Shown here: one piece after another, positions 52,041-61,295 of the stretch
Numbering within the stretch: position 1 is the stretch's first letter
Layout of the letters: each line of letters begins with the position of its first letter
Origin: Sulfuritalea sp.
GTDB taxonomy: Bacteria > Pseudomonadota > Gammaproteobacteria > Burkholderiales > Rhodocyclaceae
Length of the DNA stretch: 64,000 bases
NCBI GenBank assembly: GCA_016710465.1
Contig: JADJVS010000014.1
Location: 434,001-498,000 of the forward strand
Direction: 5' to 3'
The notes under the pieces: generated by a model
The model's input: the letters and a program-made list of their open reading frames with translations, nothing else
The model's database searches: none
What the model was told of the DNA's origin: nothing
Translations under genes and position numbers: made by a program

Positions 52041-53195
52041 ATGAAATTCGACTTCGATCAGCCGGTGGATCGCGCCGGCAGCGATTCGGTGAAATGGGCG
52101 AAGTACGCCGGGCGGGATGTCATTCCGCTGTGGGTCGCCGACATGGATTTCGCCGCGCCGCCGGCGGTGCTGGCGTCGCTGCACGAGCGCATCGGGCATG
52201 GCGTGTTCGGCTACAACCATCCCACGGCCAGCCAGGTCGATGCGGTGGTCGGGCACCTGGCGCGGCATTTCGCCTGGAACGTCGATCCGGCGTGGATCGT
52301 CTGGTTGCCGGGTCTGGTGTCGGGGCTCAACGTCGCCTGTCGCGCCGCGGGCGAACCGGGCGATGCGGTGTTCACCGCGACGCCGATCTATTCGCCTTTC
52401 CTCGGCGCGCCGGTCGATTCCGGCCGCCGCGTGGTGACGGCGCCGCTGGTGCGCGACTCGAGCGGCTGGCTGTGGGATTTTCCCGCCGTCGATGCCGTGC
52501 TGCGCGGCAGCGCGGCGAAGACCTTCCTGCTGTGCCATCCGCACAATCCGACCGGCCGCGTGTGGAGCGAGGACGAGTTATGGCAGATCGCCGCGCTCGC
52601 CGAGAAGCACGACCTGGTGGTCTGTTCGGACGAGATCCACAACGGGCTGTTGCTCGATCCCGGCTGCCGCCATCGCGTTTTCGCCACGCTGTCGCCCGAG
52701 CTCGCGGCACGGACCATCACCCTGATGGCGCCGTCCAAGACCTACAACATCCCGGGGCTTGGCGCGGCATTTGCGATCATCTCCGACCCGGCGCTGCGCC
52801 GCCGCTTCCATGCCGCAATGCACGGCATCGTGCCCCACGTCAATGCGCTGGGCATGGCCGCGATGGAAGCCGCGCTGGCGCAATGCGACGACTGGCACGC
52901 GGCGCTGCTGGACTACCTGCGCGGCAATGCGCGTACCGTGGAGCGCACCGTGGCCGCCTTGCCCGGCCTCGACATGCGCCCGATCGAGGCGACCTACCTG
53001 GCCTGGATCGATGCCCGCGACTTTGCCGCCGACCACGGCGTCGACAATCCGGCGCGGTATTTCGAGCCGCATGGGCTGGGGCTTTCCGATGGCGCCGAGT
53101 TCGGCGCGCCGGGTTTCGTGCGGCTCAACTTCGGCACCCGGCGTGTCCTGCTTGATGAGGCGCTGGCACGCCTGGCGCGCGCCGTCAGGCGCTGA
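52041..53195 (+). CDS. PatB/MalY family PLP-dependent C-S lyase
   Basis: The 384-residue fold-type I aminotransferase-like enzyme has WVADMDFAAPPAVLASLHER and FGYNHPTASQV at the N-terminus, HPHNPTGRVWSEDEL, and DEIHNGLLLDPG. The PLP lysine lies in MAPSKTYNIPGLGAAF. MalY/PatB enzymes cleave cystathionine or cysteine conjugates (beta-elimination). ATG 52041 gives the standard MKFDFDQPVDRAGSDSVKW start. It overlaps the convergent folate gene by 11 bp. Confidence 0.92.
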   Translation: MKFDFDQPVDRAGSDSVKWAKYAGRDVIPLWVADMDFAAPPAVLASLHERIGHGVFGYNHPTASQVDAVVGHLARHFAWNVDPAWIVWLPGLVSGLNVACRAAGEPGDAVFTATPIYSPFLGAPVDSGRRVVTAPLVRDSSGWLWDFPAVDAVLRGSAAKTFLLCHPHNPTGRVWSEDELWQIAALAEKHDLVVCSDEIHNGLLLDPGCRHRVFATLSPELAARTITLMAPSKTYNIPGLGAAFAIISDPALRRRFHAAMHGIVPHVNALGMAAMEAALAQCDDWHAALLDYLRGNARTVERTVAALPGLDMRPIEATYLAWIDARDFAADHGVDNPARYFEPHGLGLSDGAEFGAPGFVRLNFGTRRVLLDEALARLARAVRR

Positions 53196-53781
53196 ATACG
53201 CCGGCTTCGGTGACCACCGCGTCGAGGCGGATGTCGTGTGGCTGCGGCCGGATGTCGGCCACGCGCGCAAGTTCGAAGCCGACGCCGATCGCCCGTGGGC
53301 GCGGTGCCCGCGCCGCCAGGGTGCGGTCGAAGTAGCCGCCGCCGTAGCCGAGGCGGTAGCCGGCGGCATCGAACGCCACCAGCGGCAGCAGCACGATGTC
53401 CGGATCGATCTCGGGGCCGTTGCGCGGAATGGGAATGTCGTGGCGGTCCGTGTCCATTGCGCAATCCGGGGTCCAGGCGCGGAAGATCATCGGCGCGCCG
53501 GTCTCGACCACCACCGGCATGGCCGCGCGCCAGCCGCGTGCCAGCAGTTCGCCGACCAGCGGCCGGGCATCGAATTCGCCGCGCACCGGGGCGCAGAAGG
53601 CCAGGGTCTGCGCCGCCATCGCGGACCACAGGCCGGCAAGATGCGTGGCGACGCGGGCCGACAGCGCCGCGTGTTCCGCCGGCCCCACGGCCAGGCGCGC
53701 CGCCAGCTTTTCGCGGCGCAGTGCGGCACGAAAAGCCGAGTCATCGGCATCGTGTTCGGCGGACGGCGGCAGGGCGTTCAT
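53185..53781 (-). CDS. 5-formyltetrahydrofolate cyclo-ligase
   Basis: The 198-residue ATP-dependent enzyme converts 5-formyl-THF to 5,10-methenyl-THF. The diagnostic motif is RLGYGGGYFDRTLA near the C-terminus, with LLPLVAFDAAGYR before it and the N-terminal RREKLAARLA. It is divergent from slt with a 41-bp gap. Confidence 0.93.
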   Translation of the reverse strand: MNALPPSAEHDADDSAFRAALRREKLAARLAVGPAEHAALSARVATHLAGLWSAMAAQTLAFCAPVRGEFDARPLVGELLARGWRAAMPVVVETGAPMIFRAWTPDCAMDTDRHDIPIPRNGPEIDPDIVLLPLVAFDAAGYRLGYGGGYFDRTLAARAPRPRAIGVGFELARVADIRPQPHDIRLDAVVTEAGVFSA

Positions 53782-53822
53782 GTGCTAACGTTAAAGTGAG
53801 TGTTGTCGAGTCGAAATCCCGC

Positions 53823-55769
53823 ATGAACTATAAGCGCAAACCCCTCTTTCACCGTGGCGCCCTGACGCTGCTGGCCTTGCTCGCCGTCCCGCCGGCGCTG
53901 GCGGCGCCGGCCGATCGCGGCGATCTGGCTTTCCTCTCGGCGCGCGATGCCTACCGCAACGGCGAGCGCGTGCGCCTGGCGCGCCAGATCGAGGTCCTGC
54001 AGGGTCATCCGCTGCAAGCCTGGGCCGAATACTGGGCCTTGCGCCTGAAGCTTGACGACGGCGACACCGGCGGCGTGGCGGATTACCTGGCGCGCCATTC
54101 CGGCGCCTACCTCGCGGAAAAGCTGCGCGGTGACTGGTTGCGCAGCCTGGGCAAGAAGGCCGATTGGGAAAGCTTCCGCCGCGAGCTGCCGGCGCTGGCG
54201 CTGCCCGACGCGGAGATCAACTGCCATGCCGCGCAGGCGAGCGGCACGCCCGAAATGGTGCGCCCGCTATGGACCGGGGGCCAGGATTTGCCGCAGGCCT
54301 GCGAGCTGCTCGTCGATCAGTTGGTGGCGGGCGCGGGTTTGAGCGTCGAGGAAGTCTGGCAGCGCGTGCGTCGCCTGTTCGAAGCCAAGCGCGTCGGCGC
54401 GGCGCGCGGCGCGGCGGCCTACTTGCCGGCGTCCCAGGGCTGGGATGGGCGCGGTCTGGAGGCTATCGCCCAGGCACCGGCGCGCCATCTCGACAAGCTG
54501 CCGGCCGGCTGGGATACCCGGCGCGGCGGACGTGAAGTGGCCCTGTTTGCCGTGCAGCGGCTCGCGCGCAGCGATCCGCAGGATGCCGCCAGGCGCTTCG
54601 TCCGCATCGAGGAGCGCTTTCCCGCCGAGGAGCGTGCCTACGCCTGGGGCCAGATCGCCATGCAGGCGGCACAGCGTCACCTGCCGGAGGCCCTGGCCTG
54701 GTACGCCAGGGCCGCAGGCACGTCGCTGTCGGAGGAGCAACTGGCCTGGCAGGTGCGGGCCGCCCTGCGCGCCAATGACTGGAACGCGGTGCTTGCCGCG
54801 ACTGTCGCCCTGCCGCCCGCCCTGGCATCGCAGCCCGACTGGATTTACTGGCAGGGCCGGGCGCTGGCCGCTGCCGGCCGCACCGACGAAGCCCGTGCCA
54901 ACTACCAGAAAATCAGCGGCCAGCCGAATTTCTACAGCAATCTTGCCGACGAGGAATTGGGGCGGCACATCGAAGTCCCGCAGCGAGCCGCCGCCCCCAG
55001 CGCCGAGGAAATCGCCGTCGCCGCGGCCAATCCCGGCTTCCAGCGCGCACTGGCGCTGCTGCGCACCGATATGCGCATCGAGGGCGTGCGCGAATGGGTG
55101 TGGACCTTGCGCGGCATGGACGACCGCGCCCTGCTGGCCGCCGCCGAACTCGCCGAGCGCAACGAAGCCTGGGACCGCGCCATCAACACCGCCGACCGCA
55201 CCCGCGCCCAGCACAACTACAGCCTGCGCTACATCGCGCCCTTCAGCGACCAGGTGCGGCCCAAGGCCGACCGGCTGGCGCTCGACAATGGCTGGGTGTA
55301 CGGCCTGATGCGCCAGGAATCGCGCTTCGTCATGAATGCCAAGTCCTCGGTCGGCGCCAAGGGCTTGATGCAACTGATGCCGGCCACGGCGAAATGGGTG
55401 GCGAAGAAGATCAACCTCGCCAACTTTCATCCCAATCGTGTCACCGAGATGGACACCAATGTCACGCTTGGCACCCACTACATGAAGATGGTGCTCGATT
55501 CGCTGGACAACCACCCGGTGCTGGCCTCCGCCGCCTATAACGCCGGCCCCGGCCGCGCCCGCCGCTGGCGCGCCGACCAGCCGCTGGAGGGCGCGATATA
55601 TGCCGAAACAATACCCTTCAGCGAGACCCGCGACTACGTCAAGAAGGTGATGAGCAACGCCGTGTACTACAACACCCTGTTCGAGGGCCGTCCGCAATCG
55701 CTGAAACGCCGGCTGGGCACGATAGGCGCGCGTGGCCAGGGCGAAAACGGTGTGGAGCAGTTGCCCTAG
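53823..55769 (+). CDS. slt: Soluble lytic murein transglycosylase (Slt70 family)
   Basis: The 648-residue periplasmic enzyme has a signal peptide (cleavage near ALA-AP) and a long superhelical U/L domain of alpha-helical repeats (about 30-470). A lysozyme-like C-domain follows with catalytic Glu in YGLMRQESRFVMNAKSSVGA, then GLMQLMPATAKWV and AYNAGPGRARRW. It cleaves peptidoglycan glycan strands, forming 1,6-anhydroMurNAc ends. ATG 53823 starts the signal peptide. Confidence 0.95.
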   Translation: MNYKRKPLFHRGALTLLALLAVPPALAAPADRGDLAFLSARDAYRNGERVRLARQIEVLQGHPLQAWAEYWALRLKLDDGDTGGVADYLARHSGAYLAEKLRGDWLRSLGKKADWESFRRELPALALPDAEINCHAAQASGTPEMVRPLWTGGQDLPQACELLVDQLVAGAGLSVEEVWQRVRRLFEAKRVGAARGAAAYLPASQGWDGRGLEAIAQAPARHLDKLPAGWDTRRGGREVALFAVQRLARSDPQDAARRFVRIEERFPAEERAYAWGQIAMQAAQRHLPEALAWYARAAGTSLSEEQLAWQVRAALRANDWNAVLAATVALPPALASQPDWIYWQGRALAAAGRTDEARANYQKISGQPNFYSNLADEELGRHIEVPQRAAAPSAEEIAVAAANPGFQRALALLRTDMRIEGVREWVWTLRGMDDRALLAAAELAERNEAWDRAINTADRTRAQHNYSLRYIAPFSDQVRPKADRLALDNGWVYGLMRQESRFVMNAKSSVGAKGLMQLMPATAKWVAKKINLANFHPNRVTEMDTNVTLGTHYMKMVLDSLDNHPVLASAAYNAGPGRARRWRADQPLEGAIYAETIPFSETRDYVKKVMSNAVYYNTLFEGRPQSLKRRLGTIGARGQGENGVEQLP

Positions 55770-55793
55770 GTTCGGCGGGCTGGTTCCGCGAGC

Positions 55794-56216
55794 TTGGACA
55801 CGCTCACGCCCGACCAGCGCAGTTTGCGGATGTCGCTTATCAAGGCGCGCGACACCAAACCGGAGCGTTTGGTTCGGAAATTGCTATCGGCAATGGGCTA
55901 TCGGTTTCGACTCCATGCCCGAAATCTGCCGGGAAAACCCGACATCGTGTTTCGCTCGCGACGTAAAATCGTTTTCGTCCACGGGTGTTTTTGGCATCGG
56001 CACGCGGACTGTCCGTTGGCGAGAATCCCCAAAACTCACAAGCGATTTTGGCTGGACAAACTGGAGGGCAATCGTTTGCGCGACGGAAAGGTACGGGCGG
56101 CACTGCGCCGTGACGGATGGTCGGTGGCGACGGTGTGGGAGTGTCAGTTGAGCAATCCCGATCGATTGGCCAAGCGATTGCGTTGCTTCATGGAAGCAGA
56201 AAGGGAACGCGCATGA
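55794..56216 (+). CDS. vsr: Very short patch repair endonuclease Vsr
   Basis: The 140-residue nicking enzyme repairs T:G mismatches made by deamination of 5-methylcytosine. Family signatures are MDTLTPDQRSLRMSLIKARD at the start, the catalytic Asp in PGKPDIVF, and the FVHGCFWHRH zinc/active region. The TTG start at 55794 gives the family N-terminus; ATG 55830 would remove it. Its stop overlaps the methyltransferase ATG. Confidence 0.94.
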   Translation: MDTLTPDQRSLRMSLIKARDTKPERLVRKLLSAMGYRFRLHARNLPGKPDIVFRSRRKIVFVHGCFWHRHADCPLARIPKTHKRFWLDKLEGNRLRDGKVRAALRRDGWSVATVWECQLSNPDRLAKRLRCFMEAERERA

Positions 56217-57421
56217 AATCCTTGGAGCTGTTTGCCGGGGTCGGCGGCCTGGCAATGGGCTGCGAACTCGCCGGGTTTACGCCAGCCGCCGTGATCGAAT
56301 GGAACAAATGGGCTTGCGAAACCATTCGCGAGAATCAGGAGCGCGGTTTTCCTCTCGTTCACCATTGGGCATTGCATCAAGGTGACGTGCGGGATTTCGA
56401 TTGGGGCAGCCTGACGGATTCCATCGATCTCGTTTCCGGTGGGCCGCCCTGTCAGCCATTCTCGCTGGGTGGCAAGCATCGGGCGCATGGCGACAGGCGA
56501 GACATGTTTCCCGCCGCCGTGGATTTTGTTCGCCGCCTGCGGCCTCGCGCGTTCATTTTCGAGAACGTCAAGGGTTTGACGCGGTCCTCGTTCTCCAACT
56601 ATTTCCAATACATTCTTTCGCAACTGGAGTTTCCCGAAGTCGGTCGGCGGGAAGGCGAGGATTGGCAAGACCACGGCCGCCGTTTGCAAGTCGAGAAGTC
56701 TTCGCGGCGGGATCGCGGCGGAGCCTTGGTTTACAACGTCCAGCCGACCTTGGTGAATGCGGCGGACTTTGGCGTCCCGCAACGGCGGGAGCGCGTGTTT
56801 ATCATCGGATTCCGCTCGGACCTCGGGATCAAATGGTCGTTTCCCCGCCCCACCCATGGTTTCGACGCGCTGTTGCATGACCAGTGGGTGACCGGGGCCT
56901 ATTGGCGGCGACATGGGCTGGACATTCCTCCCGTGCCCGAGAAGCATTTCCATCGTGTTCGCGCGCTACGCGAATCCCTGTTGCCGCCGGACACCAAGCC
57001 ATGGCGAACCCTGCGCGACGCGCTGGCGGACCTGCCCGAGCCGTCGTCGAATCCGGGCTCCGTGCAGGATCACCGGTATCAACCAGGCGCCAAGCCCTAC
57101 GCCGGACATACCGGAAGCCCGCTCGATCTTCCGGCGAAAACCCTGAAGGCCGGCGATCACGGCGTGCCGGGTGGCGAAAACATGATGGTGCGCGACGATG
57201 GCTCGGTGCGTTACTTCACCGCGCGGGAAAGTGCACGGCTTCAGACCTTCCCCGATGGTTTCAAATTGCACGGGACGTGGACCGAGGCGATGCGCCAGAT
57301 CGGCAACGCCGTTCCCGTCATGTTGGCTCGGCACGTAGCGGCCAGCGTGGCGCAGCGCTTGATCGAGGCCGAGGCACGGAATCTGGCTGGCGCGGCAAGG
57401 GGCGAAAGGGCGAGGGCATGA
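56213..57421 (+). CDS. DNA (cytosine-5-)-methyltransferase
   Basis: The 402-residue C5 methyltransferase has motif I (ELFAGVGGLAMGCELAGF), the catalytic Cys in GGPPCQPFSLGG (IV), ENVKG (VI), QRRERVFIIGFR (VIII) and QIGNAVPVMLA (X). The variable target-recognition region lies between VIII and X. It should protect the recognition sequence of the restriction enzyme encoded next. ATGA overlaps couple it to vsr upstream and the restriction gene downstream. Confidence 0.95.
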   Translation: MKSLELFAGVGGLAMGCELAGFTPAAVIEWNKWACETIRENQERGFPLVHHWALHQGDVRDFDWGSLTDSIDLVSGGPPCQPFSLGGKHRAHGDRRDMFPAAVDFVRRLRPRAFIFENVKGLTRSSFSNYFQYILSQLEFPEVGRREGEDWQDHGRRLQVEKSSRRDRGGALVYNVQPTLVNAADFGVPQRRERVFIIGFRSDLGIKWSFPRPTHGFDALLHDQWVTGAYWRRHGLDIPPVPEKHFHRVRALRESLLPPDTKPWRTLRDALADLPEPSSNPGSVQDHRYQPGAKPYAGHTGSPLDLPAKTLKAGDHGVPGGENMMVRDDGSVRYFTARESARLQTFPDGFKLHGTWTEAMRQIGNAVPVMLARHVAASVAQRLIEAEARNLAGAARGERARA

Positions 57422-58032
57422 CGGCCCAAATCATTCCCTTCAATCCGCTGGACAAGACCAATCTTGGCTCCAGTGTCGCTGACGCCCTGTTGGCCCGAAC
57501 GCCGGTTCCCTTGGACGAGCTTGCCGAGTTTCAAGGTGCCGGGGTCTATGCGATTTACTACAGTGGGAAGTTCAAGGCCTATGCGGGTCTCGCGGGGCTC
57601 AATCGCTCCGTGCAGGCGTCGTGTCCGATCTATGTTGGCAAGGCGGTTCCGTCGGGATCGCGCAAGGGCGGAGCGCTGGACGCGAAACCGGGACGCGTCC
57701 TGTACAAGCGCTTGGTCGAACACGGCGAAAGCATTCGCGCGACAAAGAATCTCTCCATCAAGGATTTCCAGTGCCGCTTCCTGGTTGTCGACGATATCTG
57801 GATTCCGCTTGGCGAATCCTTGCTGATTGCGCGGTTCTCGCCAGTCTGGAATTCGCTTGTCGACGGGTTTGGAAACCATGATCCGGGTAGCGGGCGGCAT
57901 GCCGGAATGAGACCGCGTTGGGATGTCTTGCATCCGGGTAGGCCTTGGGCGGAAAAGTGTCGCGAGCGAGCGGAAACTGTTGCCGAGATCGAGCGTGATG
58001 TCGTGACTTTCCTGTCTCATTCTCTTGAATGA
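57418..58032 (+). CDS. Eco29kI-like GIY-YIG restriction endonuclease
   Basis: The 204-residue protein has a GIY-YIG type core: GAGVYAIYYSGKFKAYAGLA followed by CPIYVGKAVPSGSRKGG, then VLYKRLVEHGESIRATKNLS and LGESLLIARFSPVWN. Arrangement and length fit the Eco29kI family, whose founding member cuts CCGCGG. The same target here is likely but unproven. Coupled to the methyltransferase by ATGA. Confidence 0.85.
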   Translation: MTAQIIPFNPLDKTNLGSSVADALLARTPVPLDELAEFQGAGVYAIYYSGKFKAYAGLAGLNRSVQASCPIYVGKAVPSGSRKGGALDAKPGRVLYKRLVEHGESIRATKNLSIKDFQCRFLVVDDIWIPLGESLLIARFSPVWNSLVDGFGNHDPGSGRHAGMRPRWDVLHPGRPWAEKCRERAETVAEIERDVVTFLSHSLE

Positions 58033-58035
58033 GGC

Positions 58036-58959
58036 GTGGGTCGTAACGTGAAGCGCATTCTCGTCATTGGCGGCACAGGGTTTCTGGGCTCCGCGATCGT
58101 CCGCGAGCTGGCGCGCCGTCCCGCCAGCGCCGACTCTCAGTTCACCCTGCCGACGCGGCGCGAGGCCGGCGCCAAACACCTTACCGTGCTGCCGACGGCG
58201 CGCGTCGTGCAATGCGACGTGCACGACCCGGCGACGCTGGCGCGGCTGATGACGGGACAGGACGCCGTCATCAGCCTGGTCGGCATCCTCAAGGGCGGCG
58301 AAGGCGAGCCGTATGGCAGGGGTTTCGCCCGTGCCCATGTCGAACTGCCACAGAAGATCGCGGCGGCGGCCAAGGCGGCCGGCGTGCGCCGCGTGCTGCA
58401 TGTCTCGGCGCTCAAGGCGGCGGCGGATGCGCCCTCCGGCTACCTGCGCTCGAAGGCGGCGGGCGAAGCCGCATTGCAGGCGGCCGGGCTGGACCTGACG
58501 GTTTTCCGTCCCTCGGTGATTTTCGGTCGCGGTGATTCCTTCCTCACGCTGTTCGCGCGCATGGCGAAGATTGCGCCCTTCTTCCCGCTGGCCGGCGCCG
58601 ACGCGCGCTTCCAGCCGGTGTGGGTTGAAGATGTCGCGGCAGCGATCGCCGACAGCCTGGAAAATTCGCAGAGCATAGGCGCGGCCTACGACTTGTGCGG
58701 GCCGACGCAATACGCGCTGGCCGAGCTGGTGCGCTACGCCACGGCGGTTTCCGGCCATCCGCGCGCGGTGATCGGCATTCCGGAATTCGTCGGCTGGCTG
58801 CAGGCCTGGGCCATGGAGTTCATCCCCAACGGGCCGATGACGCGCGACAACATCCGCTCCATGCGCGTGCCCAGCACCTGCGAGGCCGGCTGCGGCCTGC
58901 CCTTCGGTCGCGTGGCGACGGCGCTGGAAGTCGTCGCGCCGACGTATTTGCGTGACTGA
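58036..58959 (+). CDS. NAD(P)-binding complex I NDUFA9-like/epimerase family protein
   Basis: The 307-residue SDR-type protein has the Rossmann motif VIGGTGFLGSAIVREL. Further conserved parts are HVSALKAAADAPSGYLRSKA and FRPSVIFGRGDSFLTLFARM. Start is GTG 58036 or GTG 58048. The loop after the first helix, RRPASADSQF, is encoded by the dispersed repeat (58113-58142) and appears longer than in relatives. It usually neighbours slt and cca in this group; the restriction system seems inserted between. Confidence 0.87.
   Translation: MGRNVKRILVIGGTGFLGSAIVRELARRPASADSQFTLPTRREAGAKHLTVLPTARVVQCDVHDPATLARLMTGQDAVISLVGILKGGEGEPYGRGFARAHVELPQKIAAAAKAAGVRRVLHVSALKAAADAPSGYLRSKAAGEAALQAAGLDLTVFRPSVIFGRGDSFLTLFARMAKIAPFFPLAGADARFQPVWVEDVAAAIADSLENSQSIGAAYDLCGPTQYALAELVRYATAVSGHPRAVIGIPEFVGWLQAWAMEFIPNGPMTRDNIRSMRVPSTCEAGCGLPFGRVATALEVVAPTYLRD
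58113..58142 (-). repeat. Dispersed REP-like repeat, copy in the NDUFA9-like gene
   Basis: CGTCCCGCCAGCGCCGACT on the plus strand, identical to the 21933 and 42283 copies but read as RRPASADS. Confidence 0.65.
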
Positions 58960-58971
58960 CGGCGCCGACGG

Positions 58972-60201
58972 ATGAAGACTTACGTCGTCGGCGGTGCCGT
59001 GCGCGACGAACTGCTCGGCCTGCCGGTCAAGGATCGCGACTGGGTGGTGGTCGGCGCCACGCCAAAACAGATGCTGGACCAGGGCTTTGTCCAGGTCGGC
59101 CGCGACTTCCCCGTTTTCCTGCATCCAAAAAGCCACGAGGAATACGCGCTGGCGCGCACCGAGCGAAAGACGGCGCCGGGCTACACGGGCTTCGTGGTGC
59201 ATGCCGCACCCGAGGTGAGCCTGGAAGACGACCTGATGCGCCGCGACCTGACCATCAATGCCATCGCCAAGGATGAAAGCGGCGCGTTGATCGATCGCCA
59301 CGGCGGTCGTGCCGACCTTGCGGCGCGCGTGATGCGCCATGTGTCGCCGGCCTTCGCCGAGGACCCGGTGCGCATCCTGCGCGTGGCGCGCTTCGCCGCG
59401 CGCTTCGCCGATTTCACGGTGGCGCCGGAAACCATGGCCCTGATGCGCGAGATGGTCGCCGCCGGCGAAGTCGATGCCCTGGTGGCCGAGCGGGTGTGGC
59501 AGGAACTGACACGCGGCCTGATGGAGCACACGCCCTCGCGCATGTTTGCCGTGCTGCGCGACTGCGGCGCGCTGGCGCGCCTGCTGCCGGAAGTGGAAGC
59601 CTTGTGGGGCGTGCCGCAGCGTGCCGACTACCACCCCGAGATCGACACCGGCGTGCATGTGATGATGGTGATCGACATGGCGGCGCGCCTGGCCGCGCCG
59701 CTGCCGGCGCGCTTTGCCGCGCTGACCCACGACCTGGGCAAGGCGAGGACGCCGGCCGAGATCCTGCCGCGCCACCACGGCCACGAAACCAAAAGCGTGG
59801 CCCTGGTGGAAGCCCTCTGCGAACGCCTGCGCGTGCCGATCGAGTGCCGCGACGTGGCGCGCCTCGCCGCGCGCTTCCACGGCGACATGCATCGCGTCGA
59901 GGAACTGCGCGCCGATACCCGGCTGACGATACTGGAGCGCTGTGACGCGCTGCGCCGCCCGGATCGCTTCGAGCTGATCCTGCTGGCCTGCGAGGCCGAC
60001 CATCGCGGCCGCCTGGGCTGGGAAGAGCGGCCCTACGAAGCGGCGGCGCGCTGGCGCGCGATGCTGGCGGCGGTGCGCGCGGTCGATGCCGGCGCCATCG
60101 CGCGCGAGCTGGCGGCGGAGGGTCGCGACAAGGCGCAGGCCATTGCGCAAGCCGTCGCGGCGGCGCGCGTCGAGGCCATCAAGCGCCTGCCGGCGCTATA
60201 G
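58972..60201 (+). CDS. cca: Multifunctional CCA tRNA nucleotidyltransferase
   Basis: The 409-residue enzyme adds or repairs the 3' CCA of tRNA. The start is MKTYVVGGAVRDELLGLPVK, with metal-binding aspartates in KDRDWVVVG. RRDLTINAIA is the nucleotidyltransferase motif, and an HD domain (LTHDLGKARTPAEILPRHHG) gives phosphatase/phosphodiesterase activity as in E. coli Cca (412 residues). It overlaps the convergent small gene by 6 bp. Confidence 0.96.
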   Translation: MKTYVVGGAVRDELLGLPVKDRDWVVVGATPKQMLDQGFVQVGRDFPVFLHPKSHEEYALARTERKTAPGYTGFVVHAAPEVSLEDDLMRRDLTINAIAKDESGALIDRHGGRADLAARVMRHVSPAFAEDPVRILRVARFAARFADFTVAPETMALMREMVAAGEVDALVAERVWQELTRGLMEHTPSRMFAVLRDCGALARLLPEVEALWGVPQRADYHPEIDTGVHVMMVIDMAARLAAPLPARFAALTHDLGKARTPAEILPRHHGHETKSVALVEALCERLRVPIECRDVARLAARFHGDMHRVEELRADTRLTILERCDALRRPDRFELILLACEADHRGRLGWEERPYEAAARWRAMLAAVRAVDAGAIARELAAEGRDKAQAIAQAVAAARVEAIKRLPAL

Positions 60202-60393
60202 CAGCCAGCCGATAAACCCGGCGATCAGCGAGAAAATCACCGCCGAGGCGAAGGGAAAGGAATATTCCCGGCCGCGCGGGCGGAAGCGGATGTCGCCGGG
60301 CAGGCGGCCGAGCGGCATGCGGCGGGCCATGCGCGGTTGCAGCAGGCCGACCACGAACACGGCGGCAAACAGGACGATCAGCCACTTCAGCAT
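60196..60393 (-). CDS. DUF2905 small membrane protein
   Basis: The 65-residue protein has two membrane segments (MLKWLIVLFAAVFVVGLL and SAVIFSLIAGFIGWLL) around the conserved PLGRLPGDIRFRPRGREYSF, the DUF2905 signature. ATG 60393 is preferred; the longer open frame lacks similarity. Function unknown. Confidence 0.9.
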   Translation of the reverse strand: MLKWLIVLFAAVFVVGLLQPRMARRMPLGRLPGDIRFRPRGREYSFPFASAVIFSLIAGFIGWLL

Positions 60394-60491
60394 CGCGCGG
60401 TAGAATCGGACAAAACAACATCCTAAAGCGGAGCTCAGGTGGCCAATGCGCGAAACAGGGCGCATTCCCCGACAGTTTCGTCCGCCCCGCC

Positions 60492-61295
60492 ATGAGTTCC
60501 AGCCAGTCCGAAACCAACGAAGTCCTCACGCGTCTGCCCGCCGGCAAGGCCAAGGCCACGCCGCTGCTGTTCATCCATGGCGCCTATGCCGCTGCCTGGT
60601 GCTGGGAAGACCACTTCCTGCCCTTCTTCGCCGAGGCCGGTTACGCCGCCCATGCGCTGAGCCTTTCCGGCCACGGCGGCTCGCCGGGGCGCCGCCACCT
60701 CGACAGCTTCTCGATTGCCGACTATGTGCGCGATGTCGCGAAGATGGTCGATAGCCTGCCGGCGCCGCCGGTGCTGATCGGCCATTCGATGGGCGGCTTC
60801 GTGGTACAGAAGTATCTGGAAGACCACCTTGCGCCGGGTGCGGTGCTGATGTGCGCTGTGCCGCCGCAGGGCCTGATGTCGGCGGCATTGGGGCTAATGT
60901 TCACCAAGCCCAGCCTGATGAAGGACATGAACAACCTGATGAGCGGCGGCAAGAGCTCGATCGAGACGCTGCGCGAGGCGCTGTTCGCGCAGGAAGTGTC
61001 TCTCGACGACCTCAAGCGCTATTACAAGAACTCGCAGTCGGAATCGCACCGCGCGATCTGGGACATGTCGCTGTTCGCCATGCCGCGCACCCATCGCATC
61101 AAACGCACGCCGCTGCTGGTGCAGGGCGCCGAGTTCGACCACCTGATCCCCGCCTCGCTGGTGGAAATGACGGCGCGCTCCTATGGTGTCGAGGCCCACA
61201 TCTTTCCGGCCATGGGCCACGGCCTGATGCTGGAGAAGGACTGGCGGAAGCCGGCGCGGCAGATCCTCGACTGGTTGAAGGAGCTCGATTCGTGA
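60492..61295 (+). CDS. Alpha/beta-fold hydrolase
   Basis: The 267-residue cytosolic protein has oxyanion HGAYAAAWCW, nucleophile GHSMGGFV, acid in VQGAEFDHLIP and His in FPAMGHGLML, a full catalytic set. It has a lid region of about 60 residues after the nucleophile. Substrate is unknown. Its stop overlaps the GTG of the DUF1840 gene. Confidence 0.9.
   Translation: MSSSQSETNEVLTRLPAGKAKATPLLFIHGAYAAAWCWEDHFLPFFAEAGYAAHALSLSGHGGSPGRRHLDSFSIADYVRDVAKMVDSLPAPPVLIGHSMGGFVVQKYLEDHLAPGAVLMCAVPPQGLMSAALGLMFTKPSLMKDMNNLMSGGKSSIETLREALFAQEVSLDDLKRYYKNSQSESHRAIWDMSLFAMPRTHRIKRTPLLVQGAEFDHLIPASLVEMTARSYGVEAHIFPAMGHGLMLEKDWRKPARQILDWLKELDS

Noticed and set aside
55335..55360. GGTCGGCGCCAAGGGC in slt as a repeat copy
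   Set aside because: It encodes the conserved lytic transglycosylase peptide SSVGAKGLMQL, so the match is explained by protein function.
57241..60150. 969-codon open frame on the minus strand
   Set aside because: It is antisense to cca, the NDUFA9-like gene and the restriction gene, all with clear motifs.
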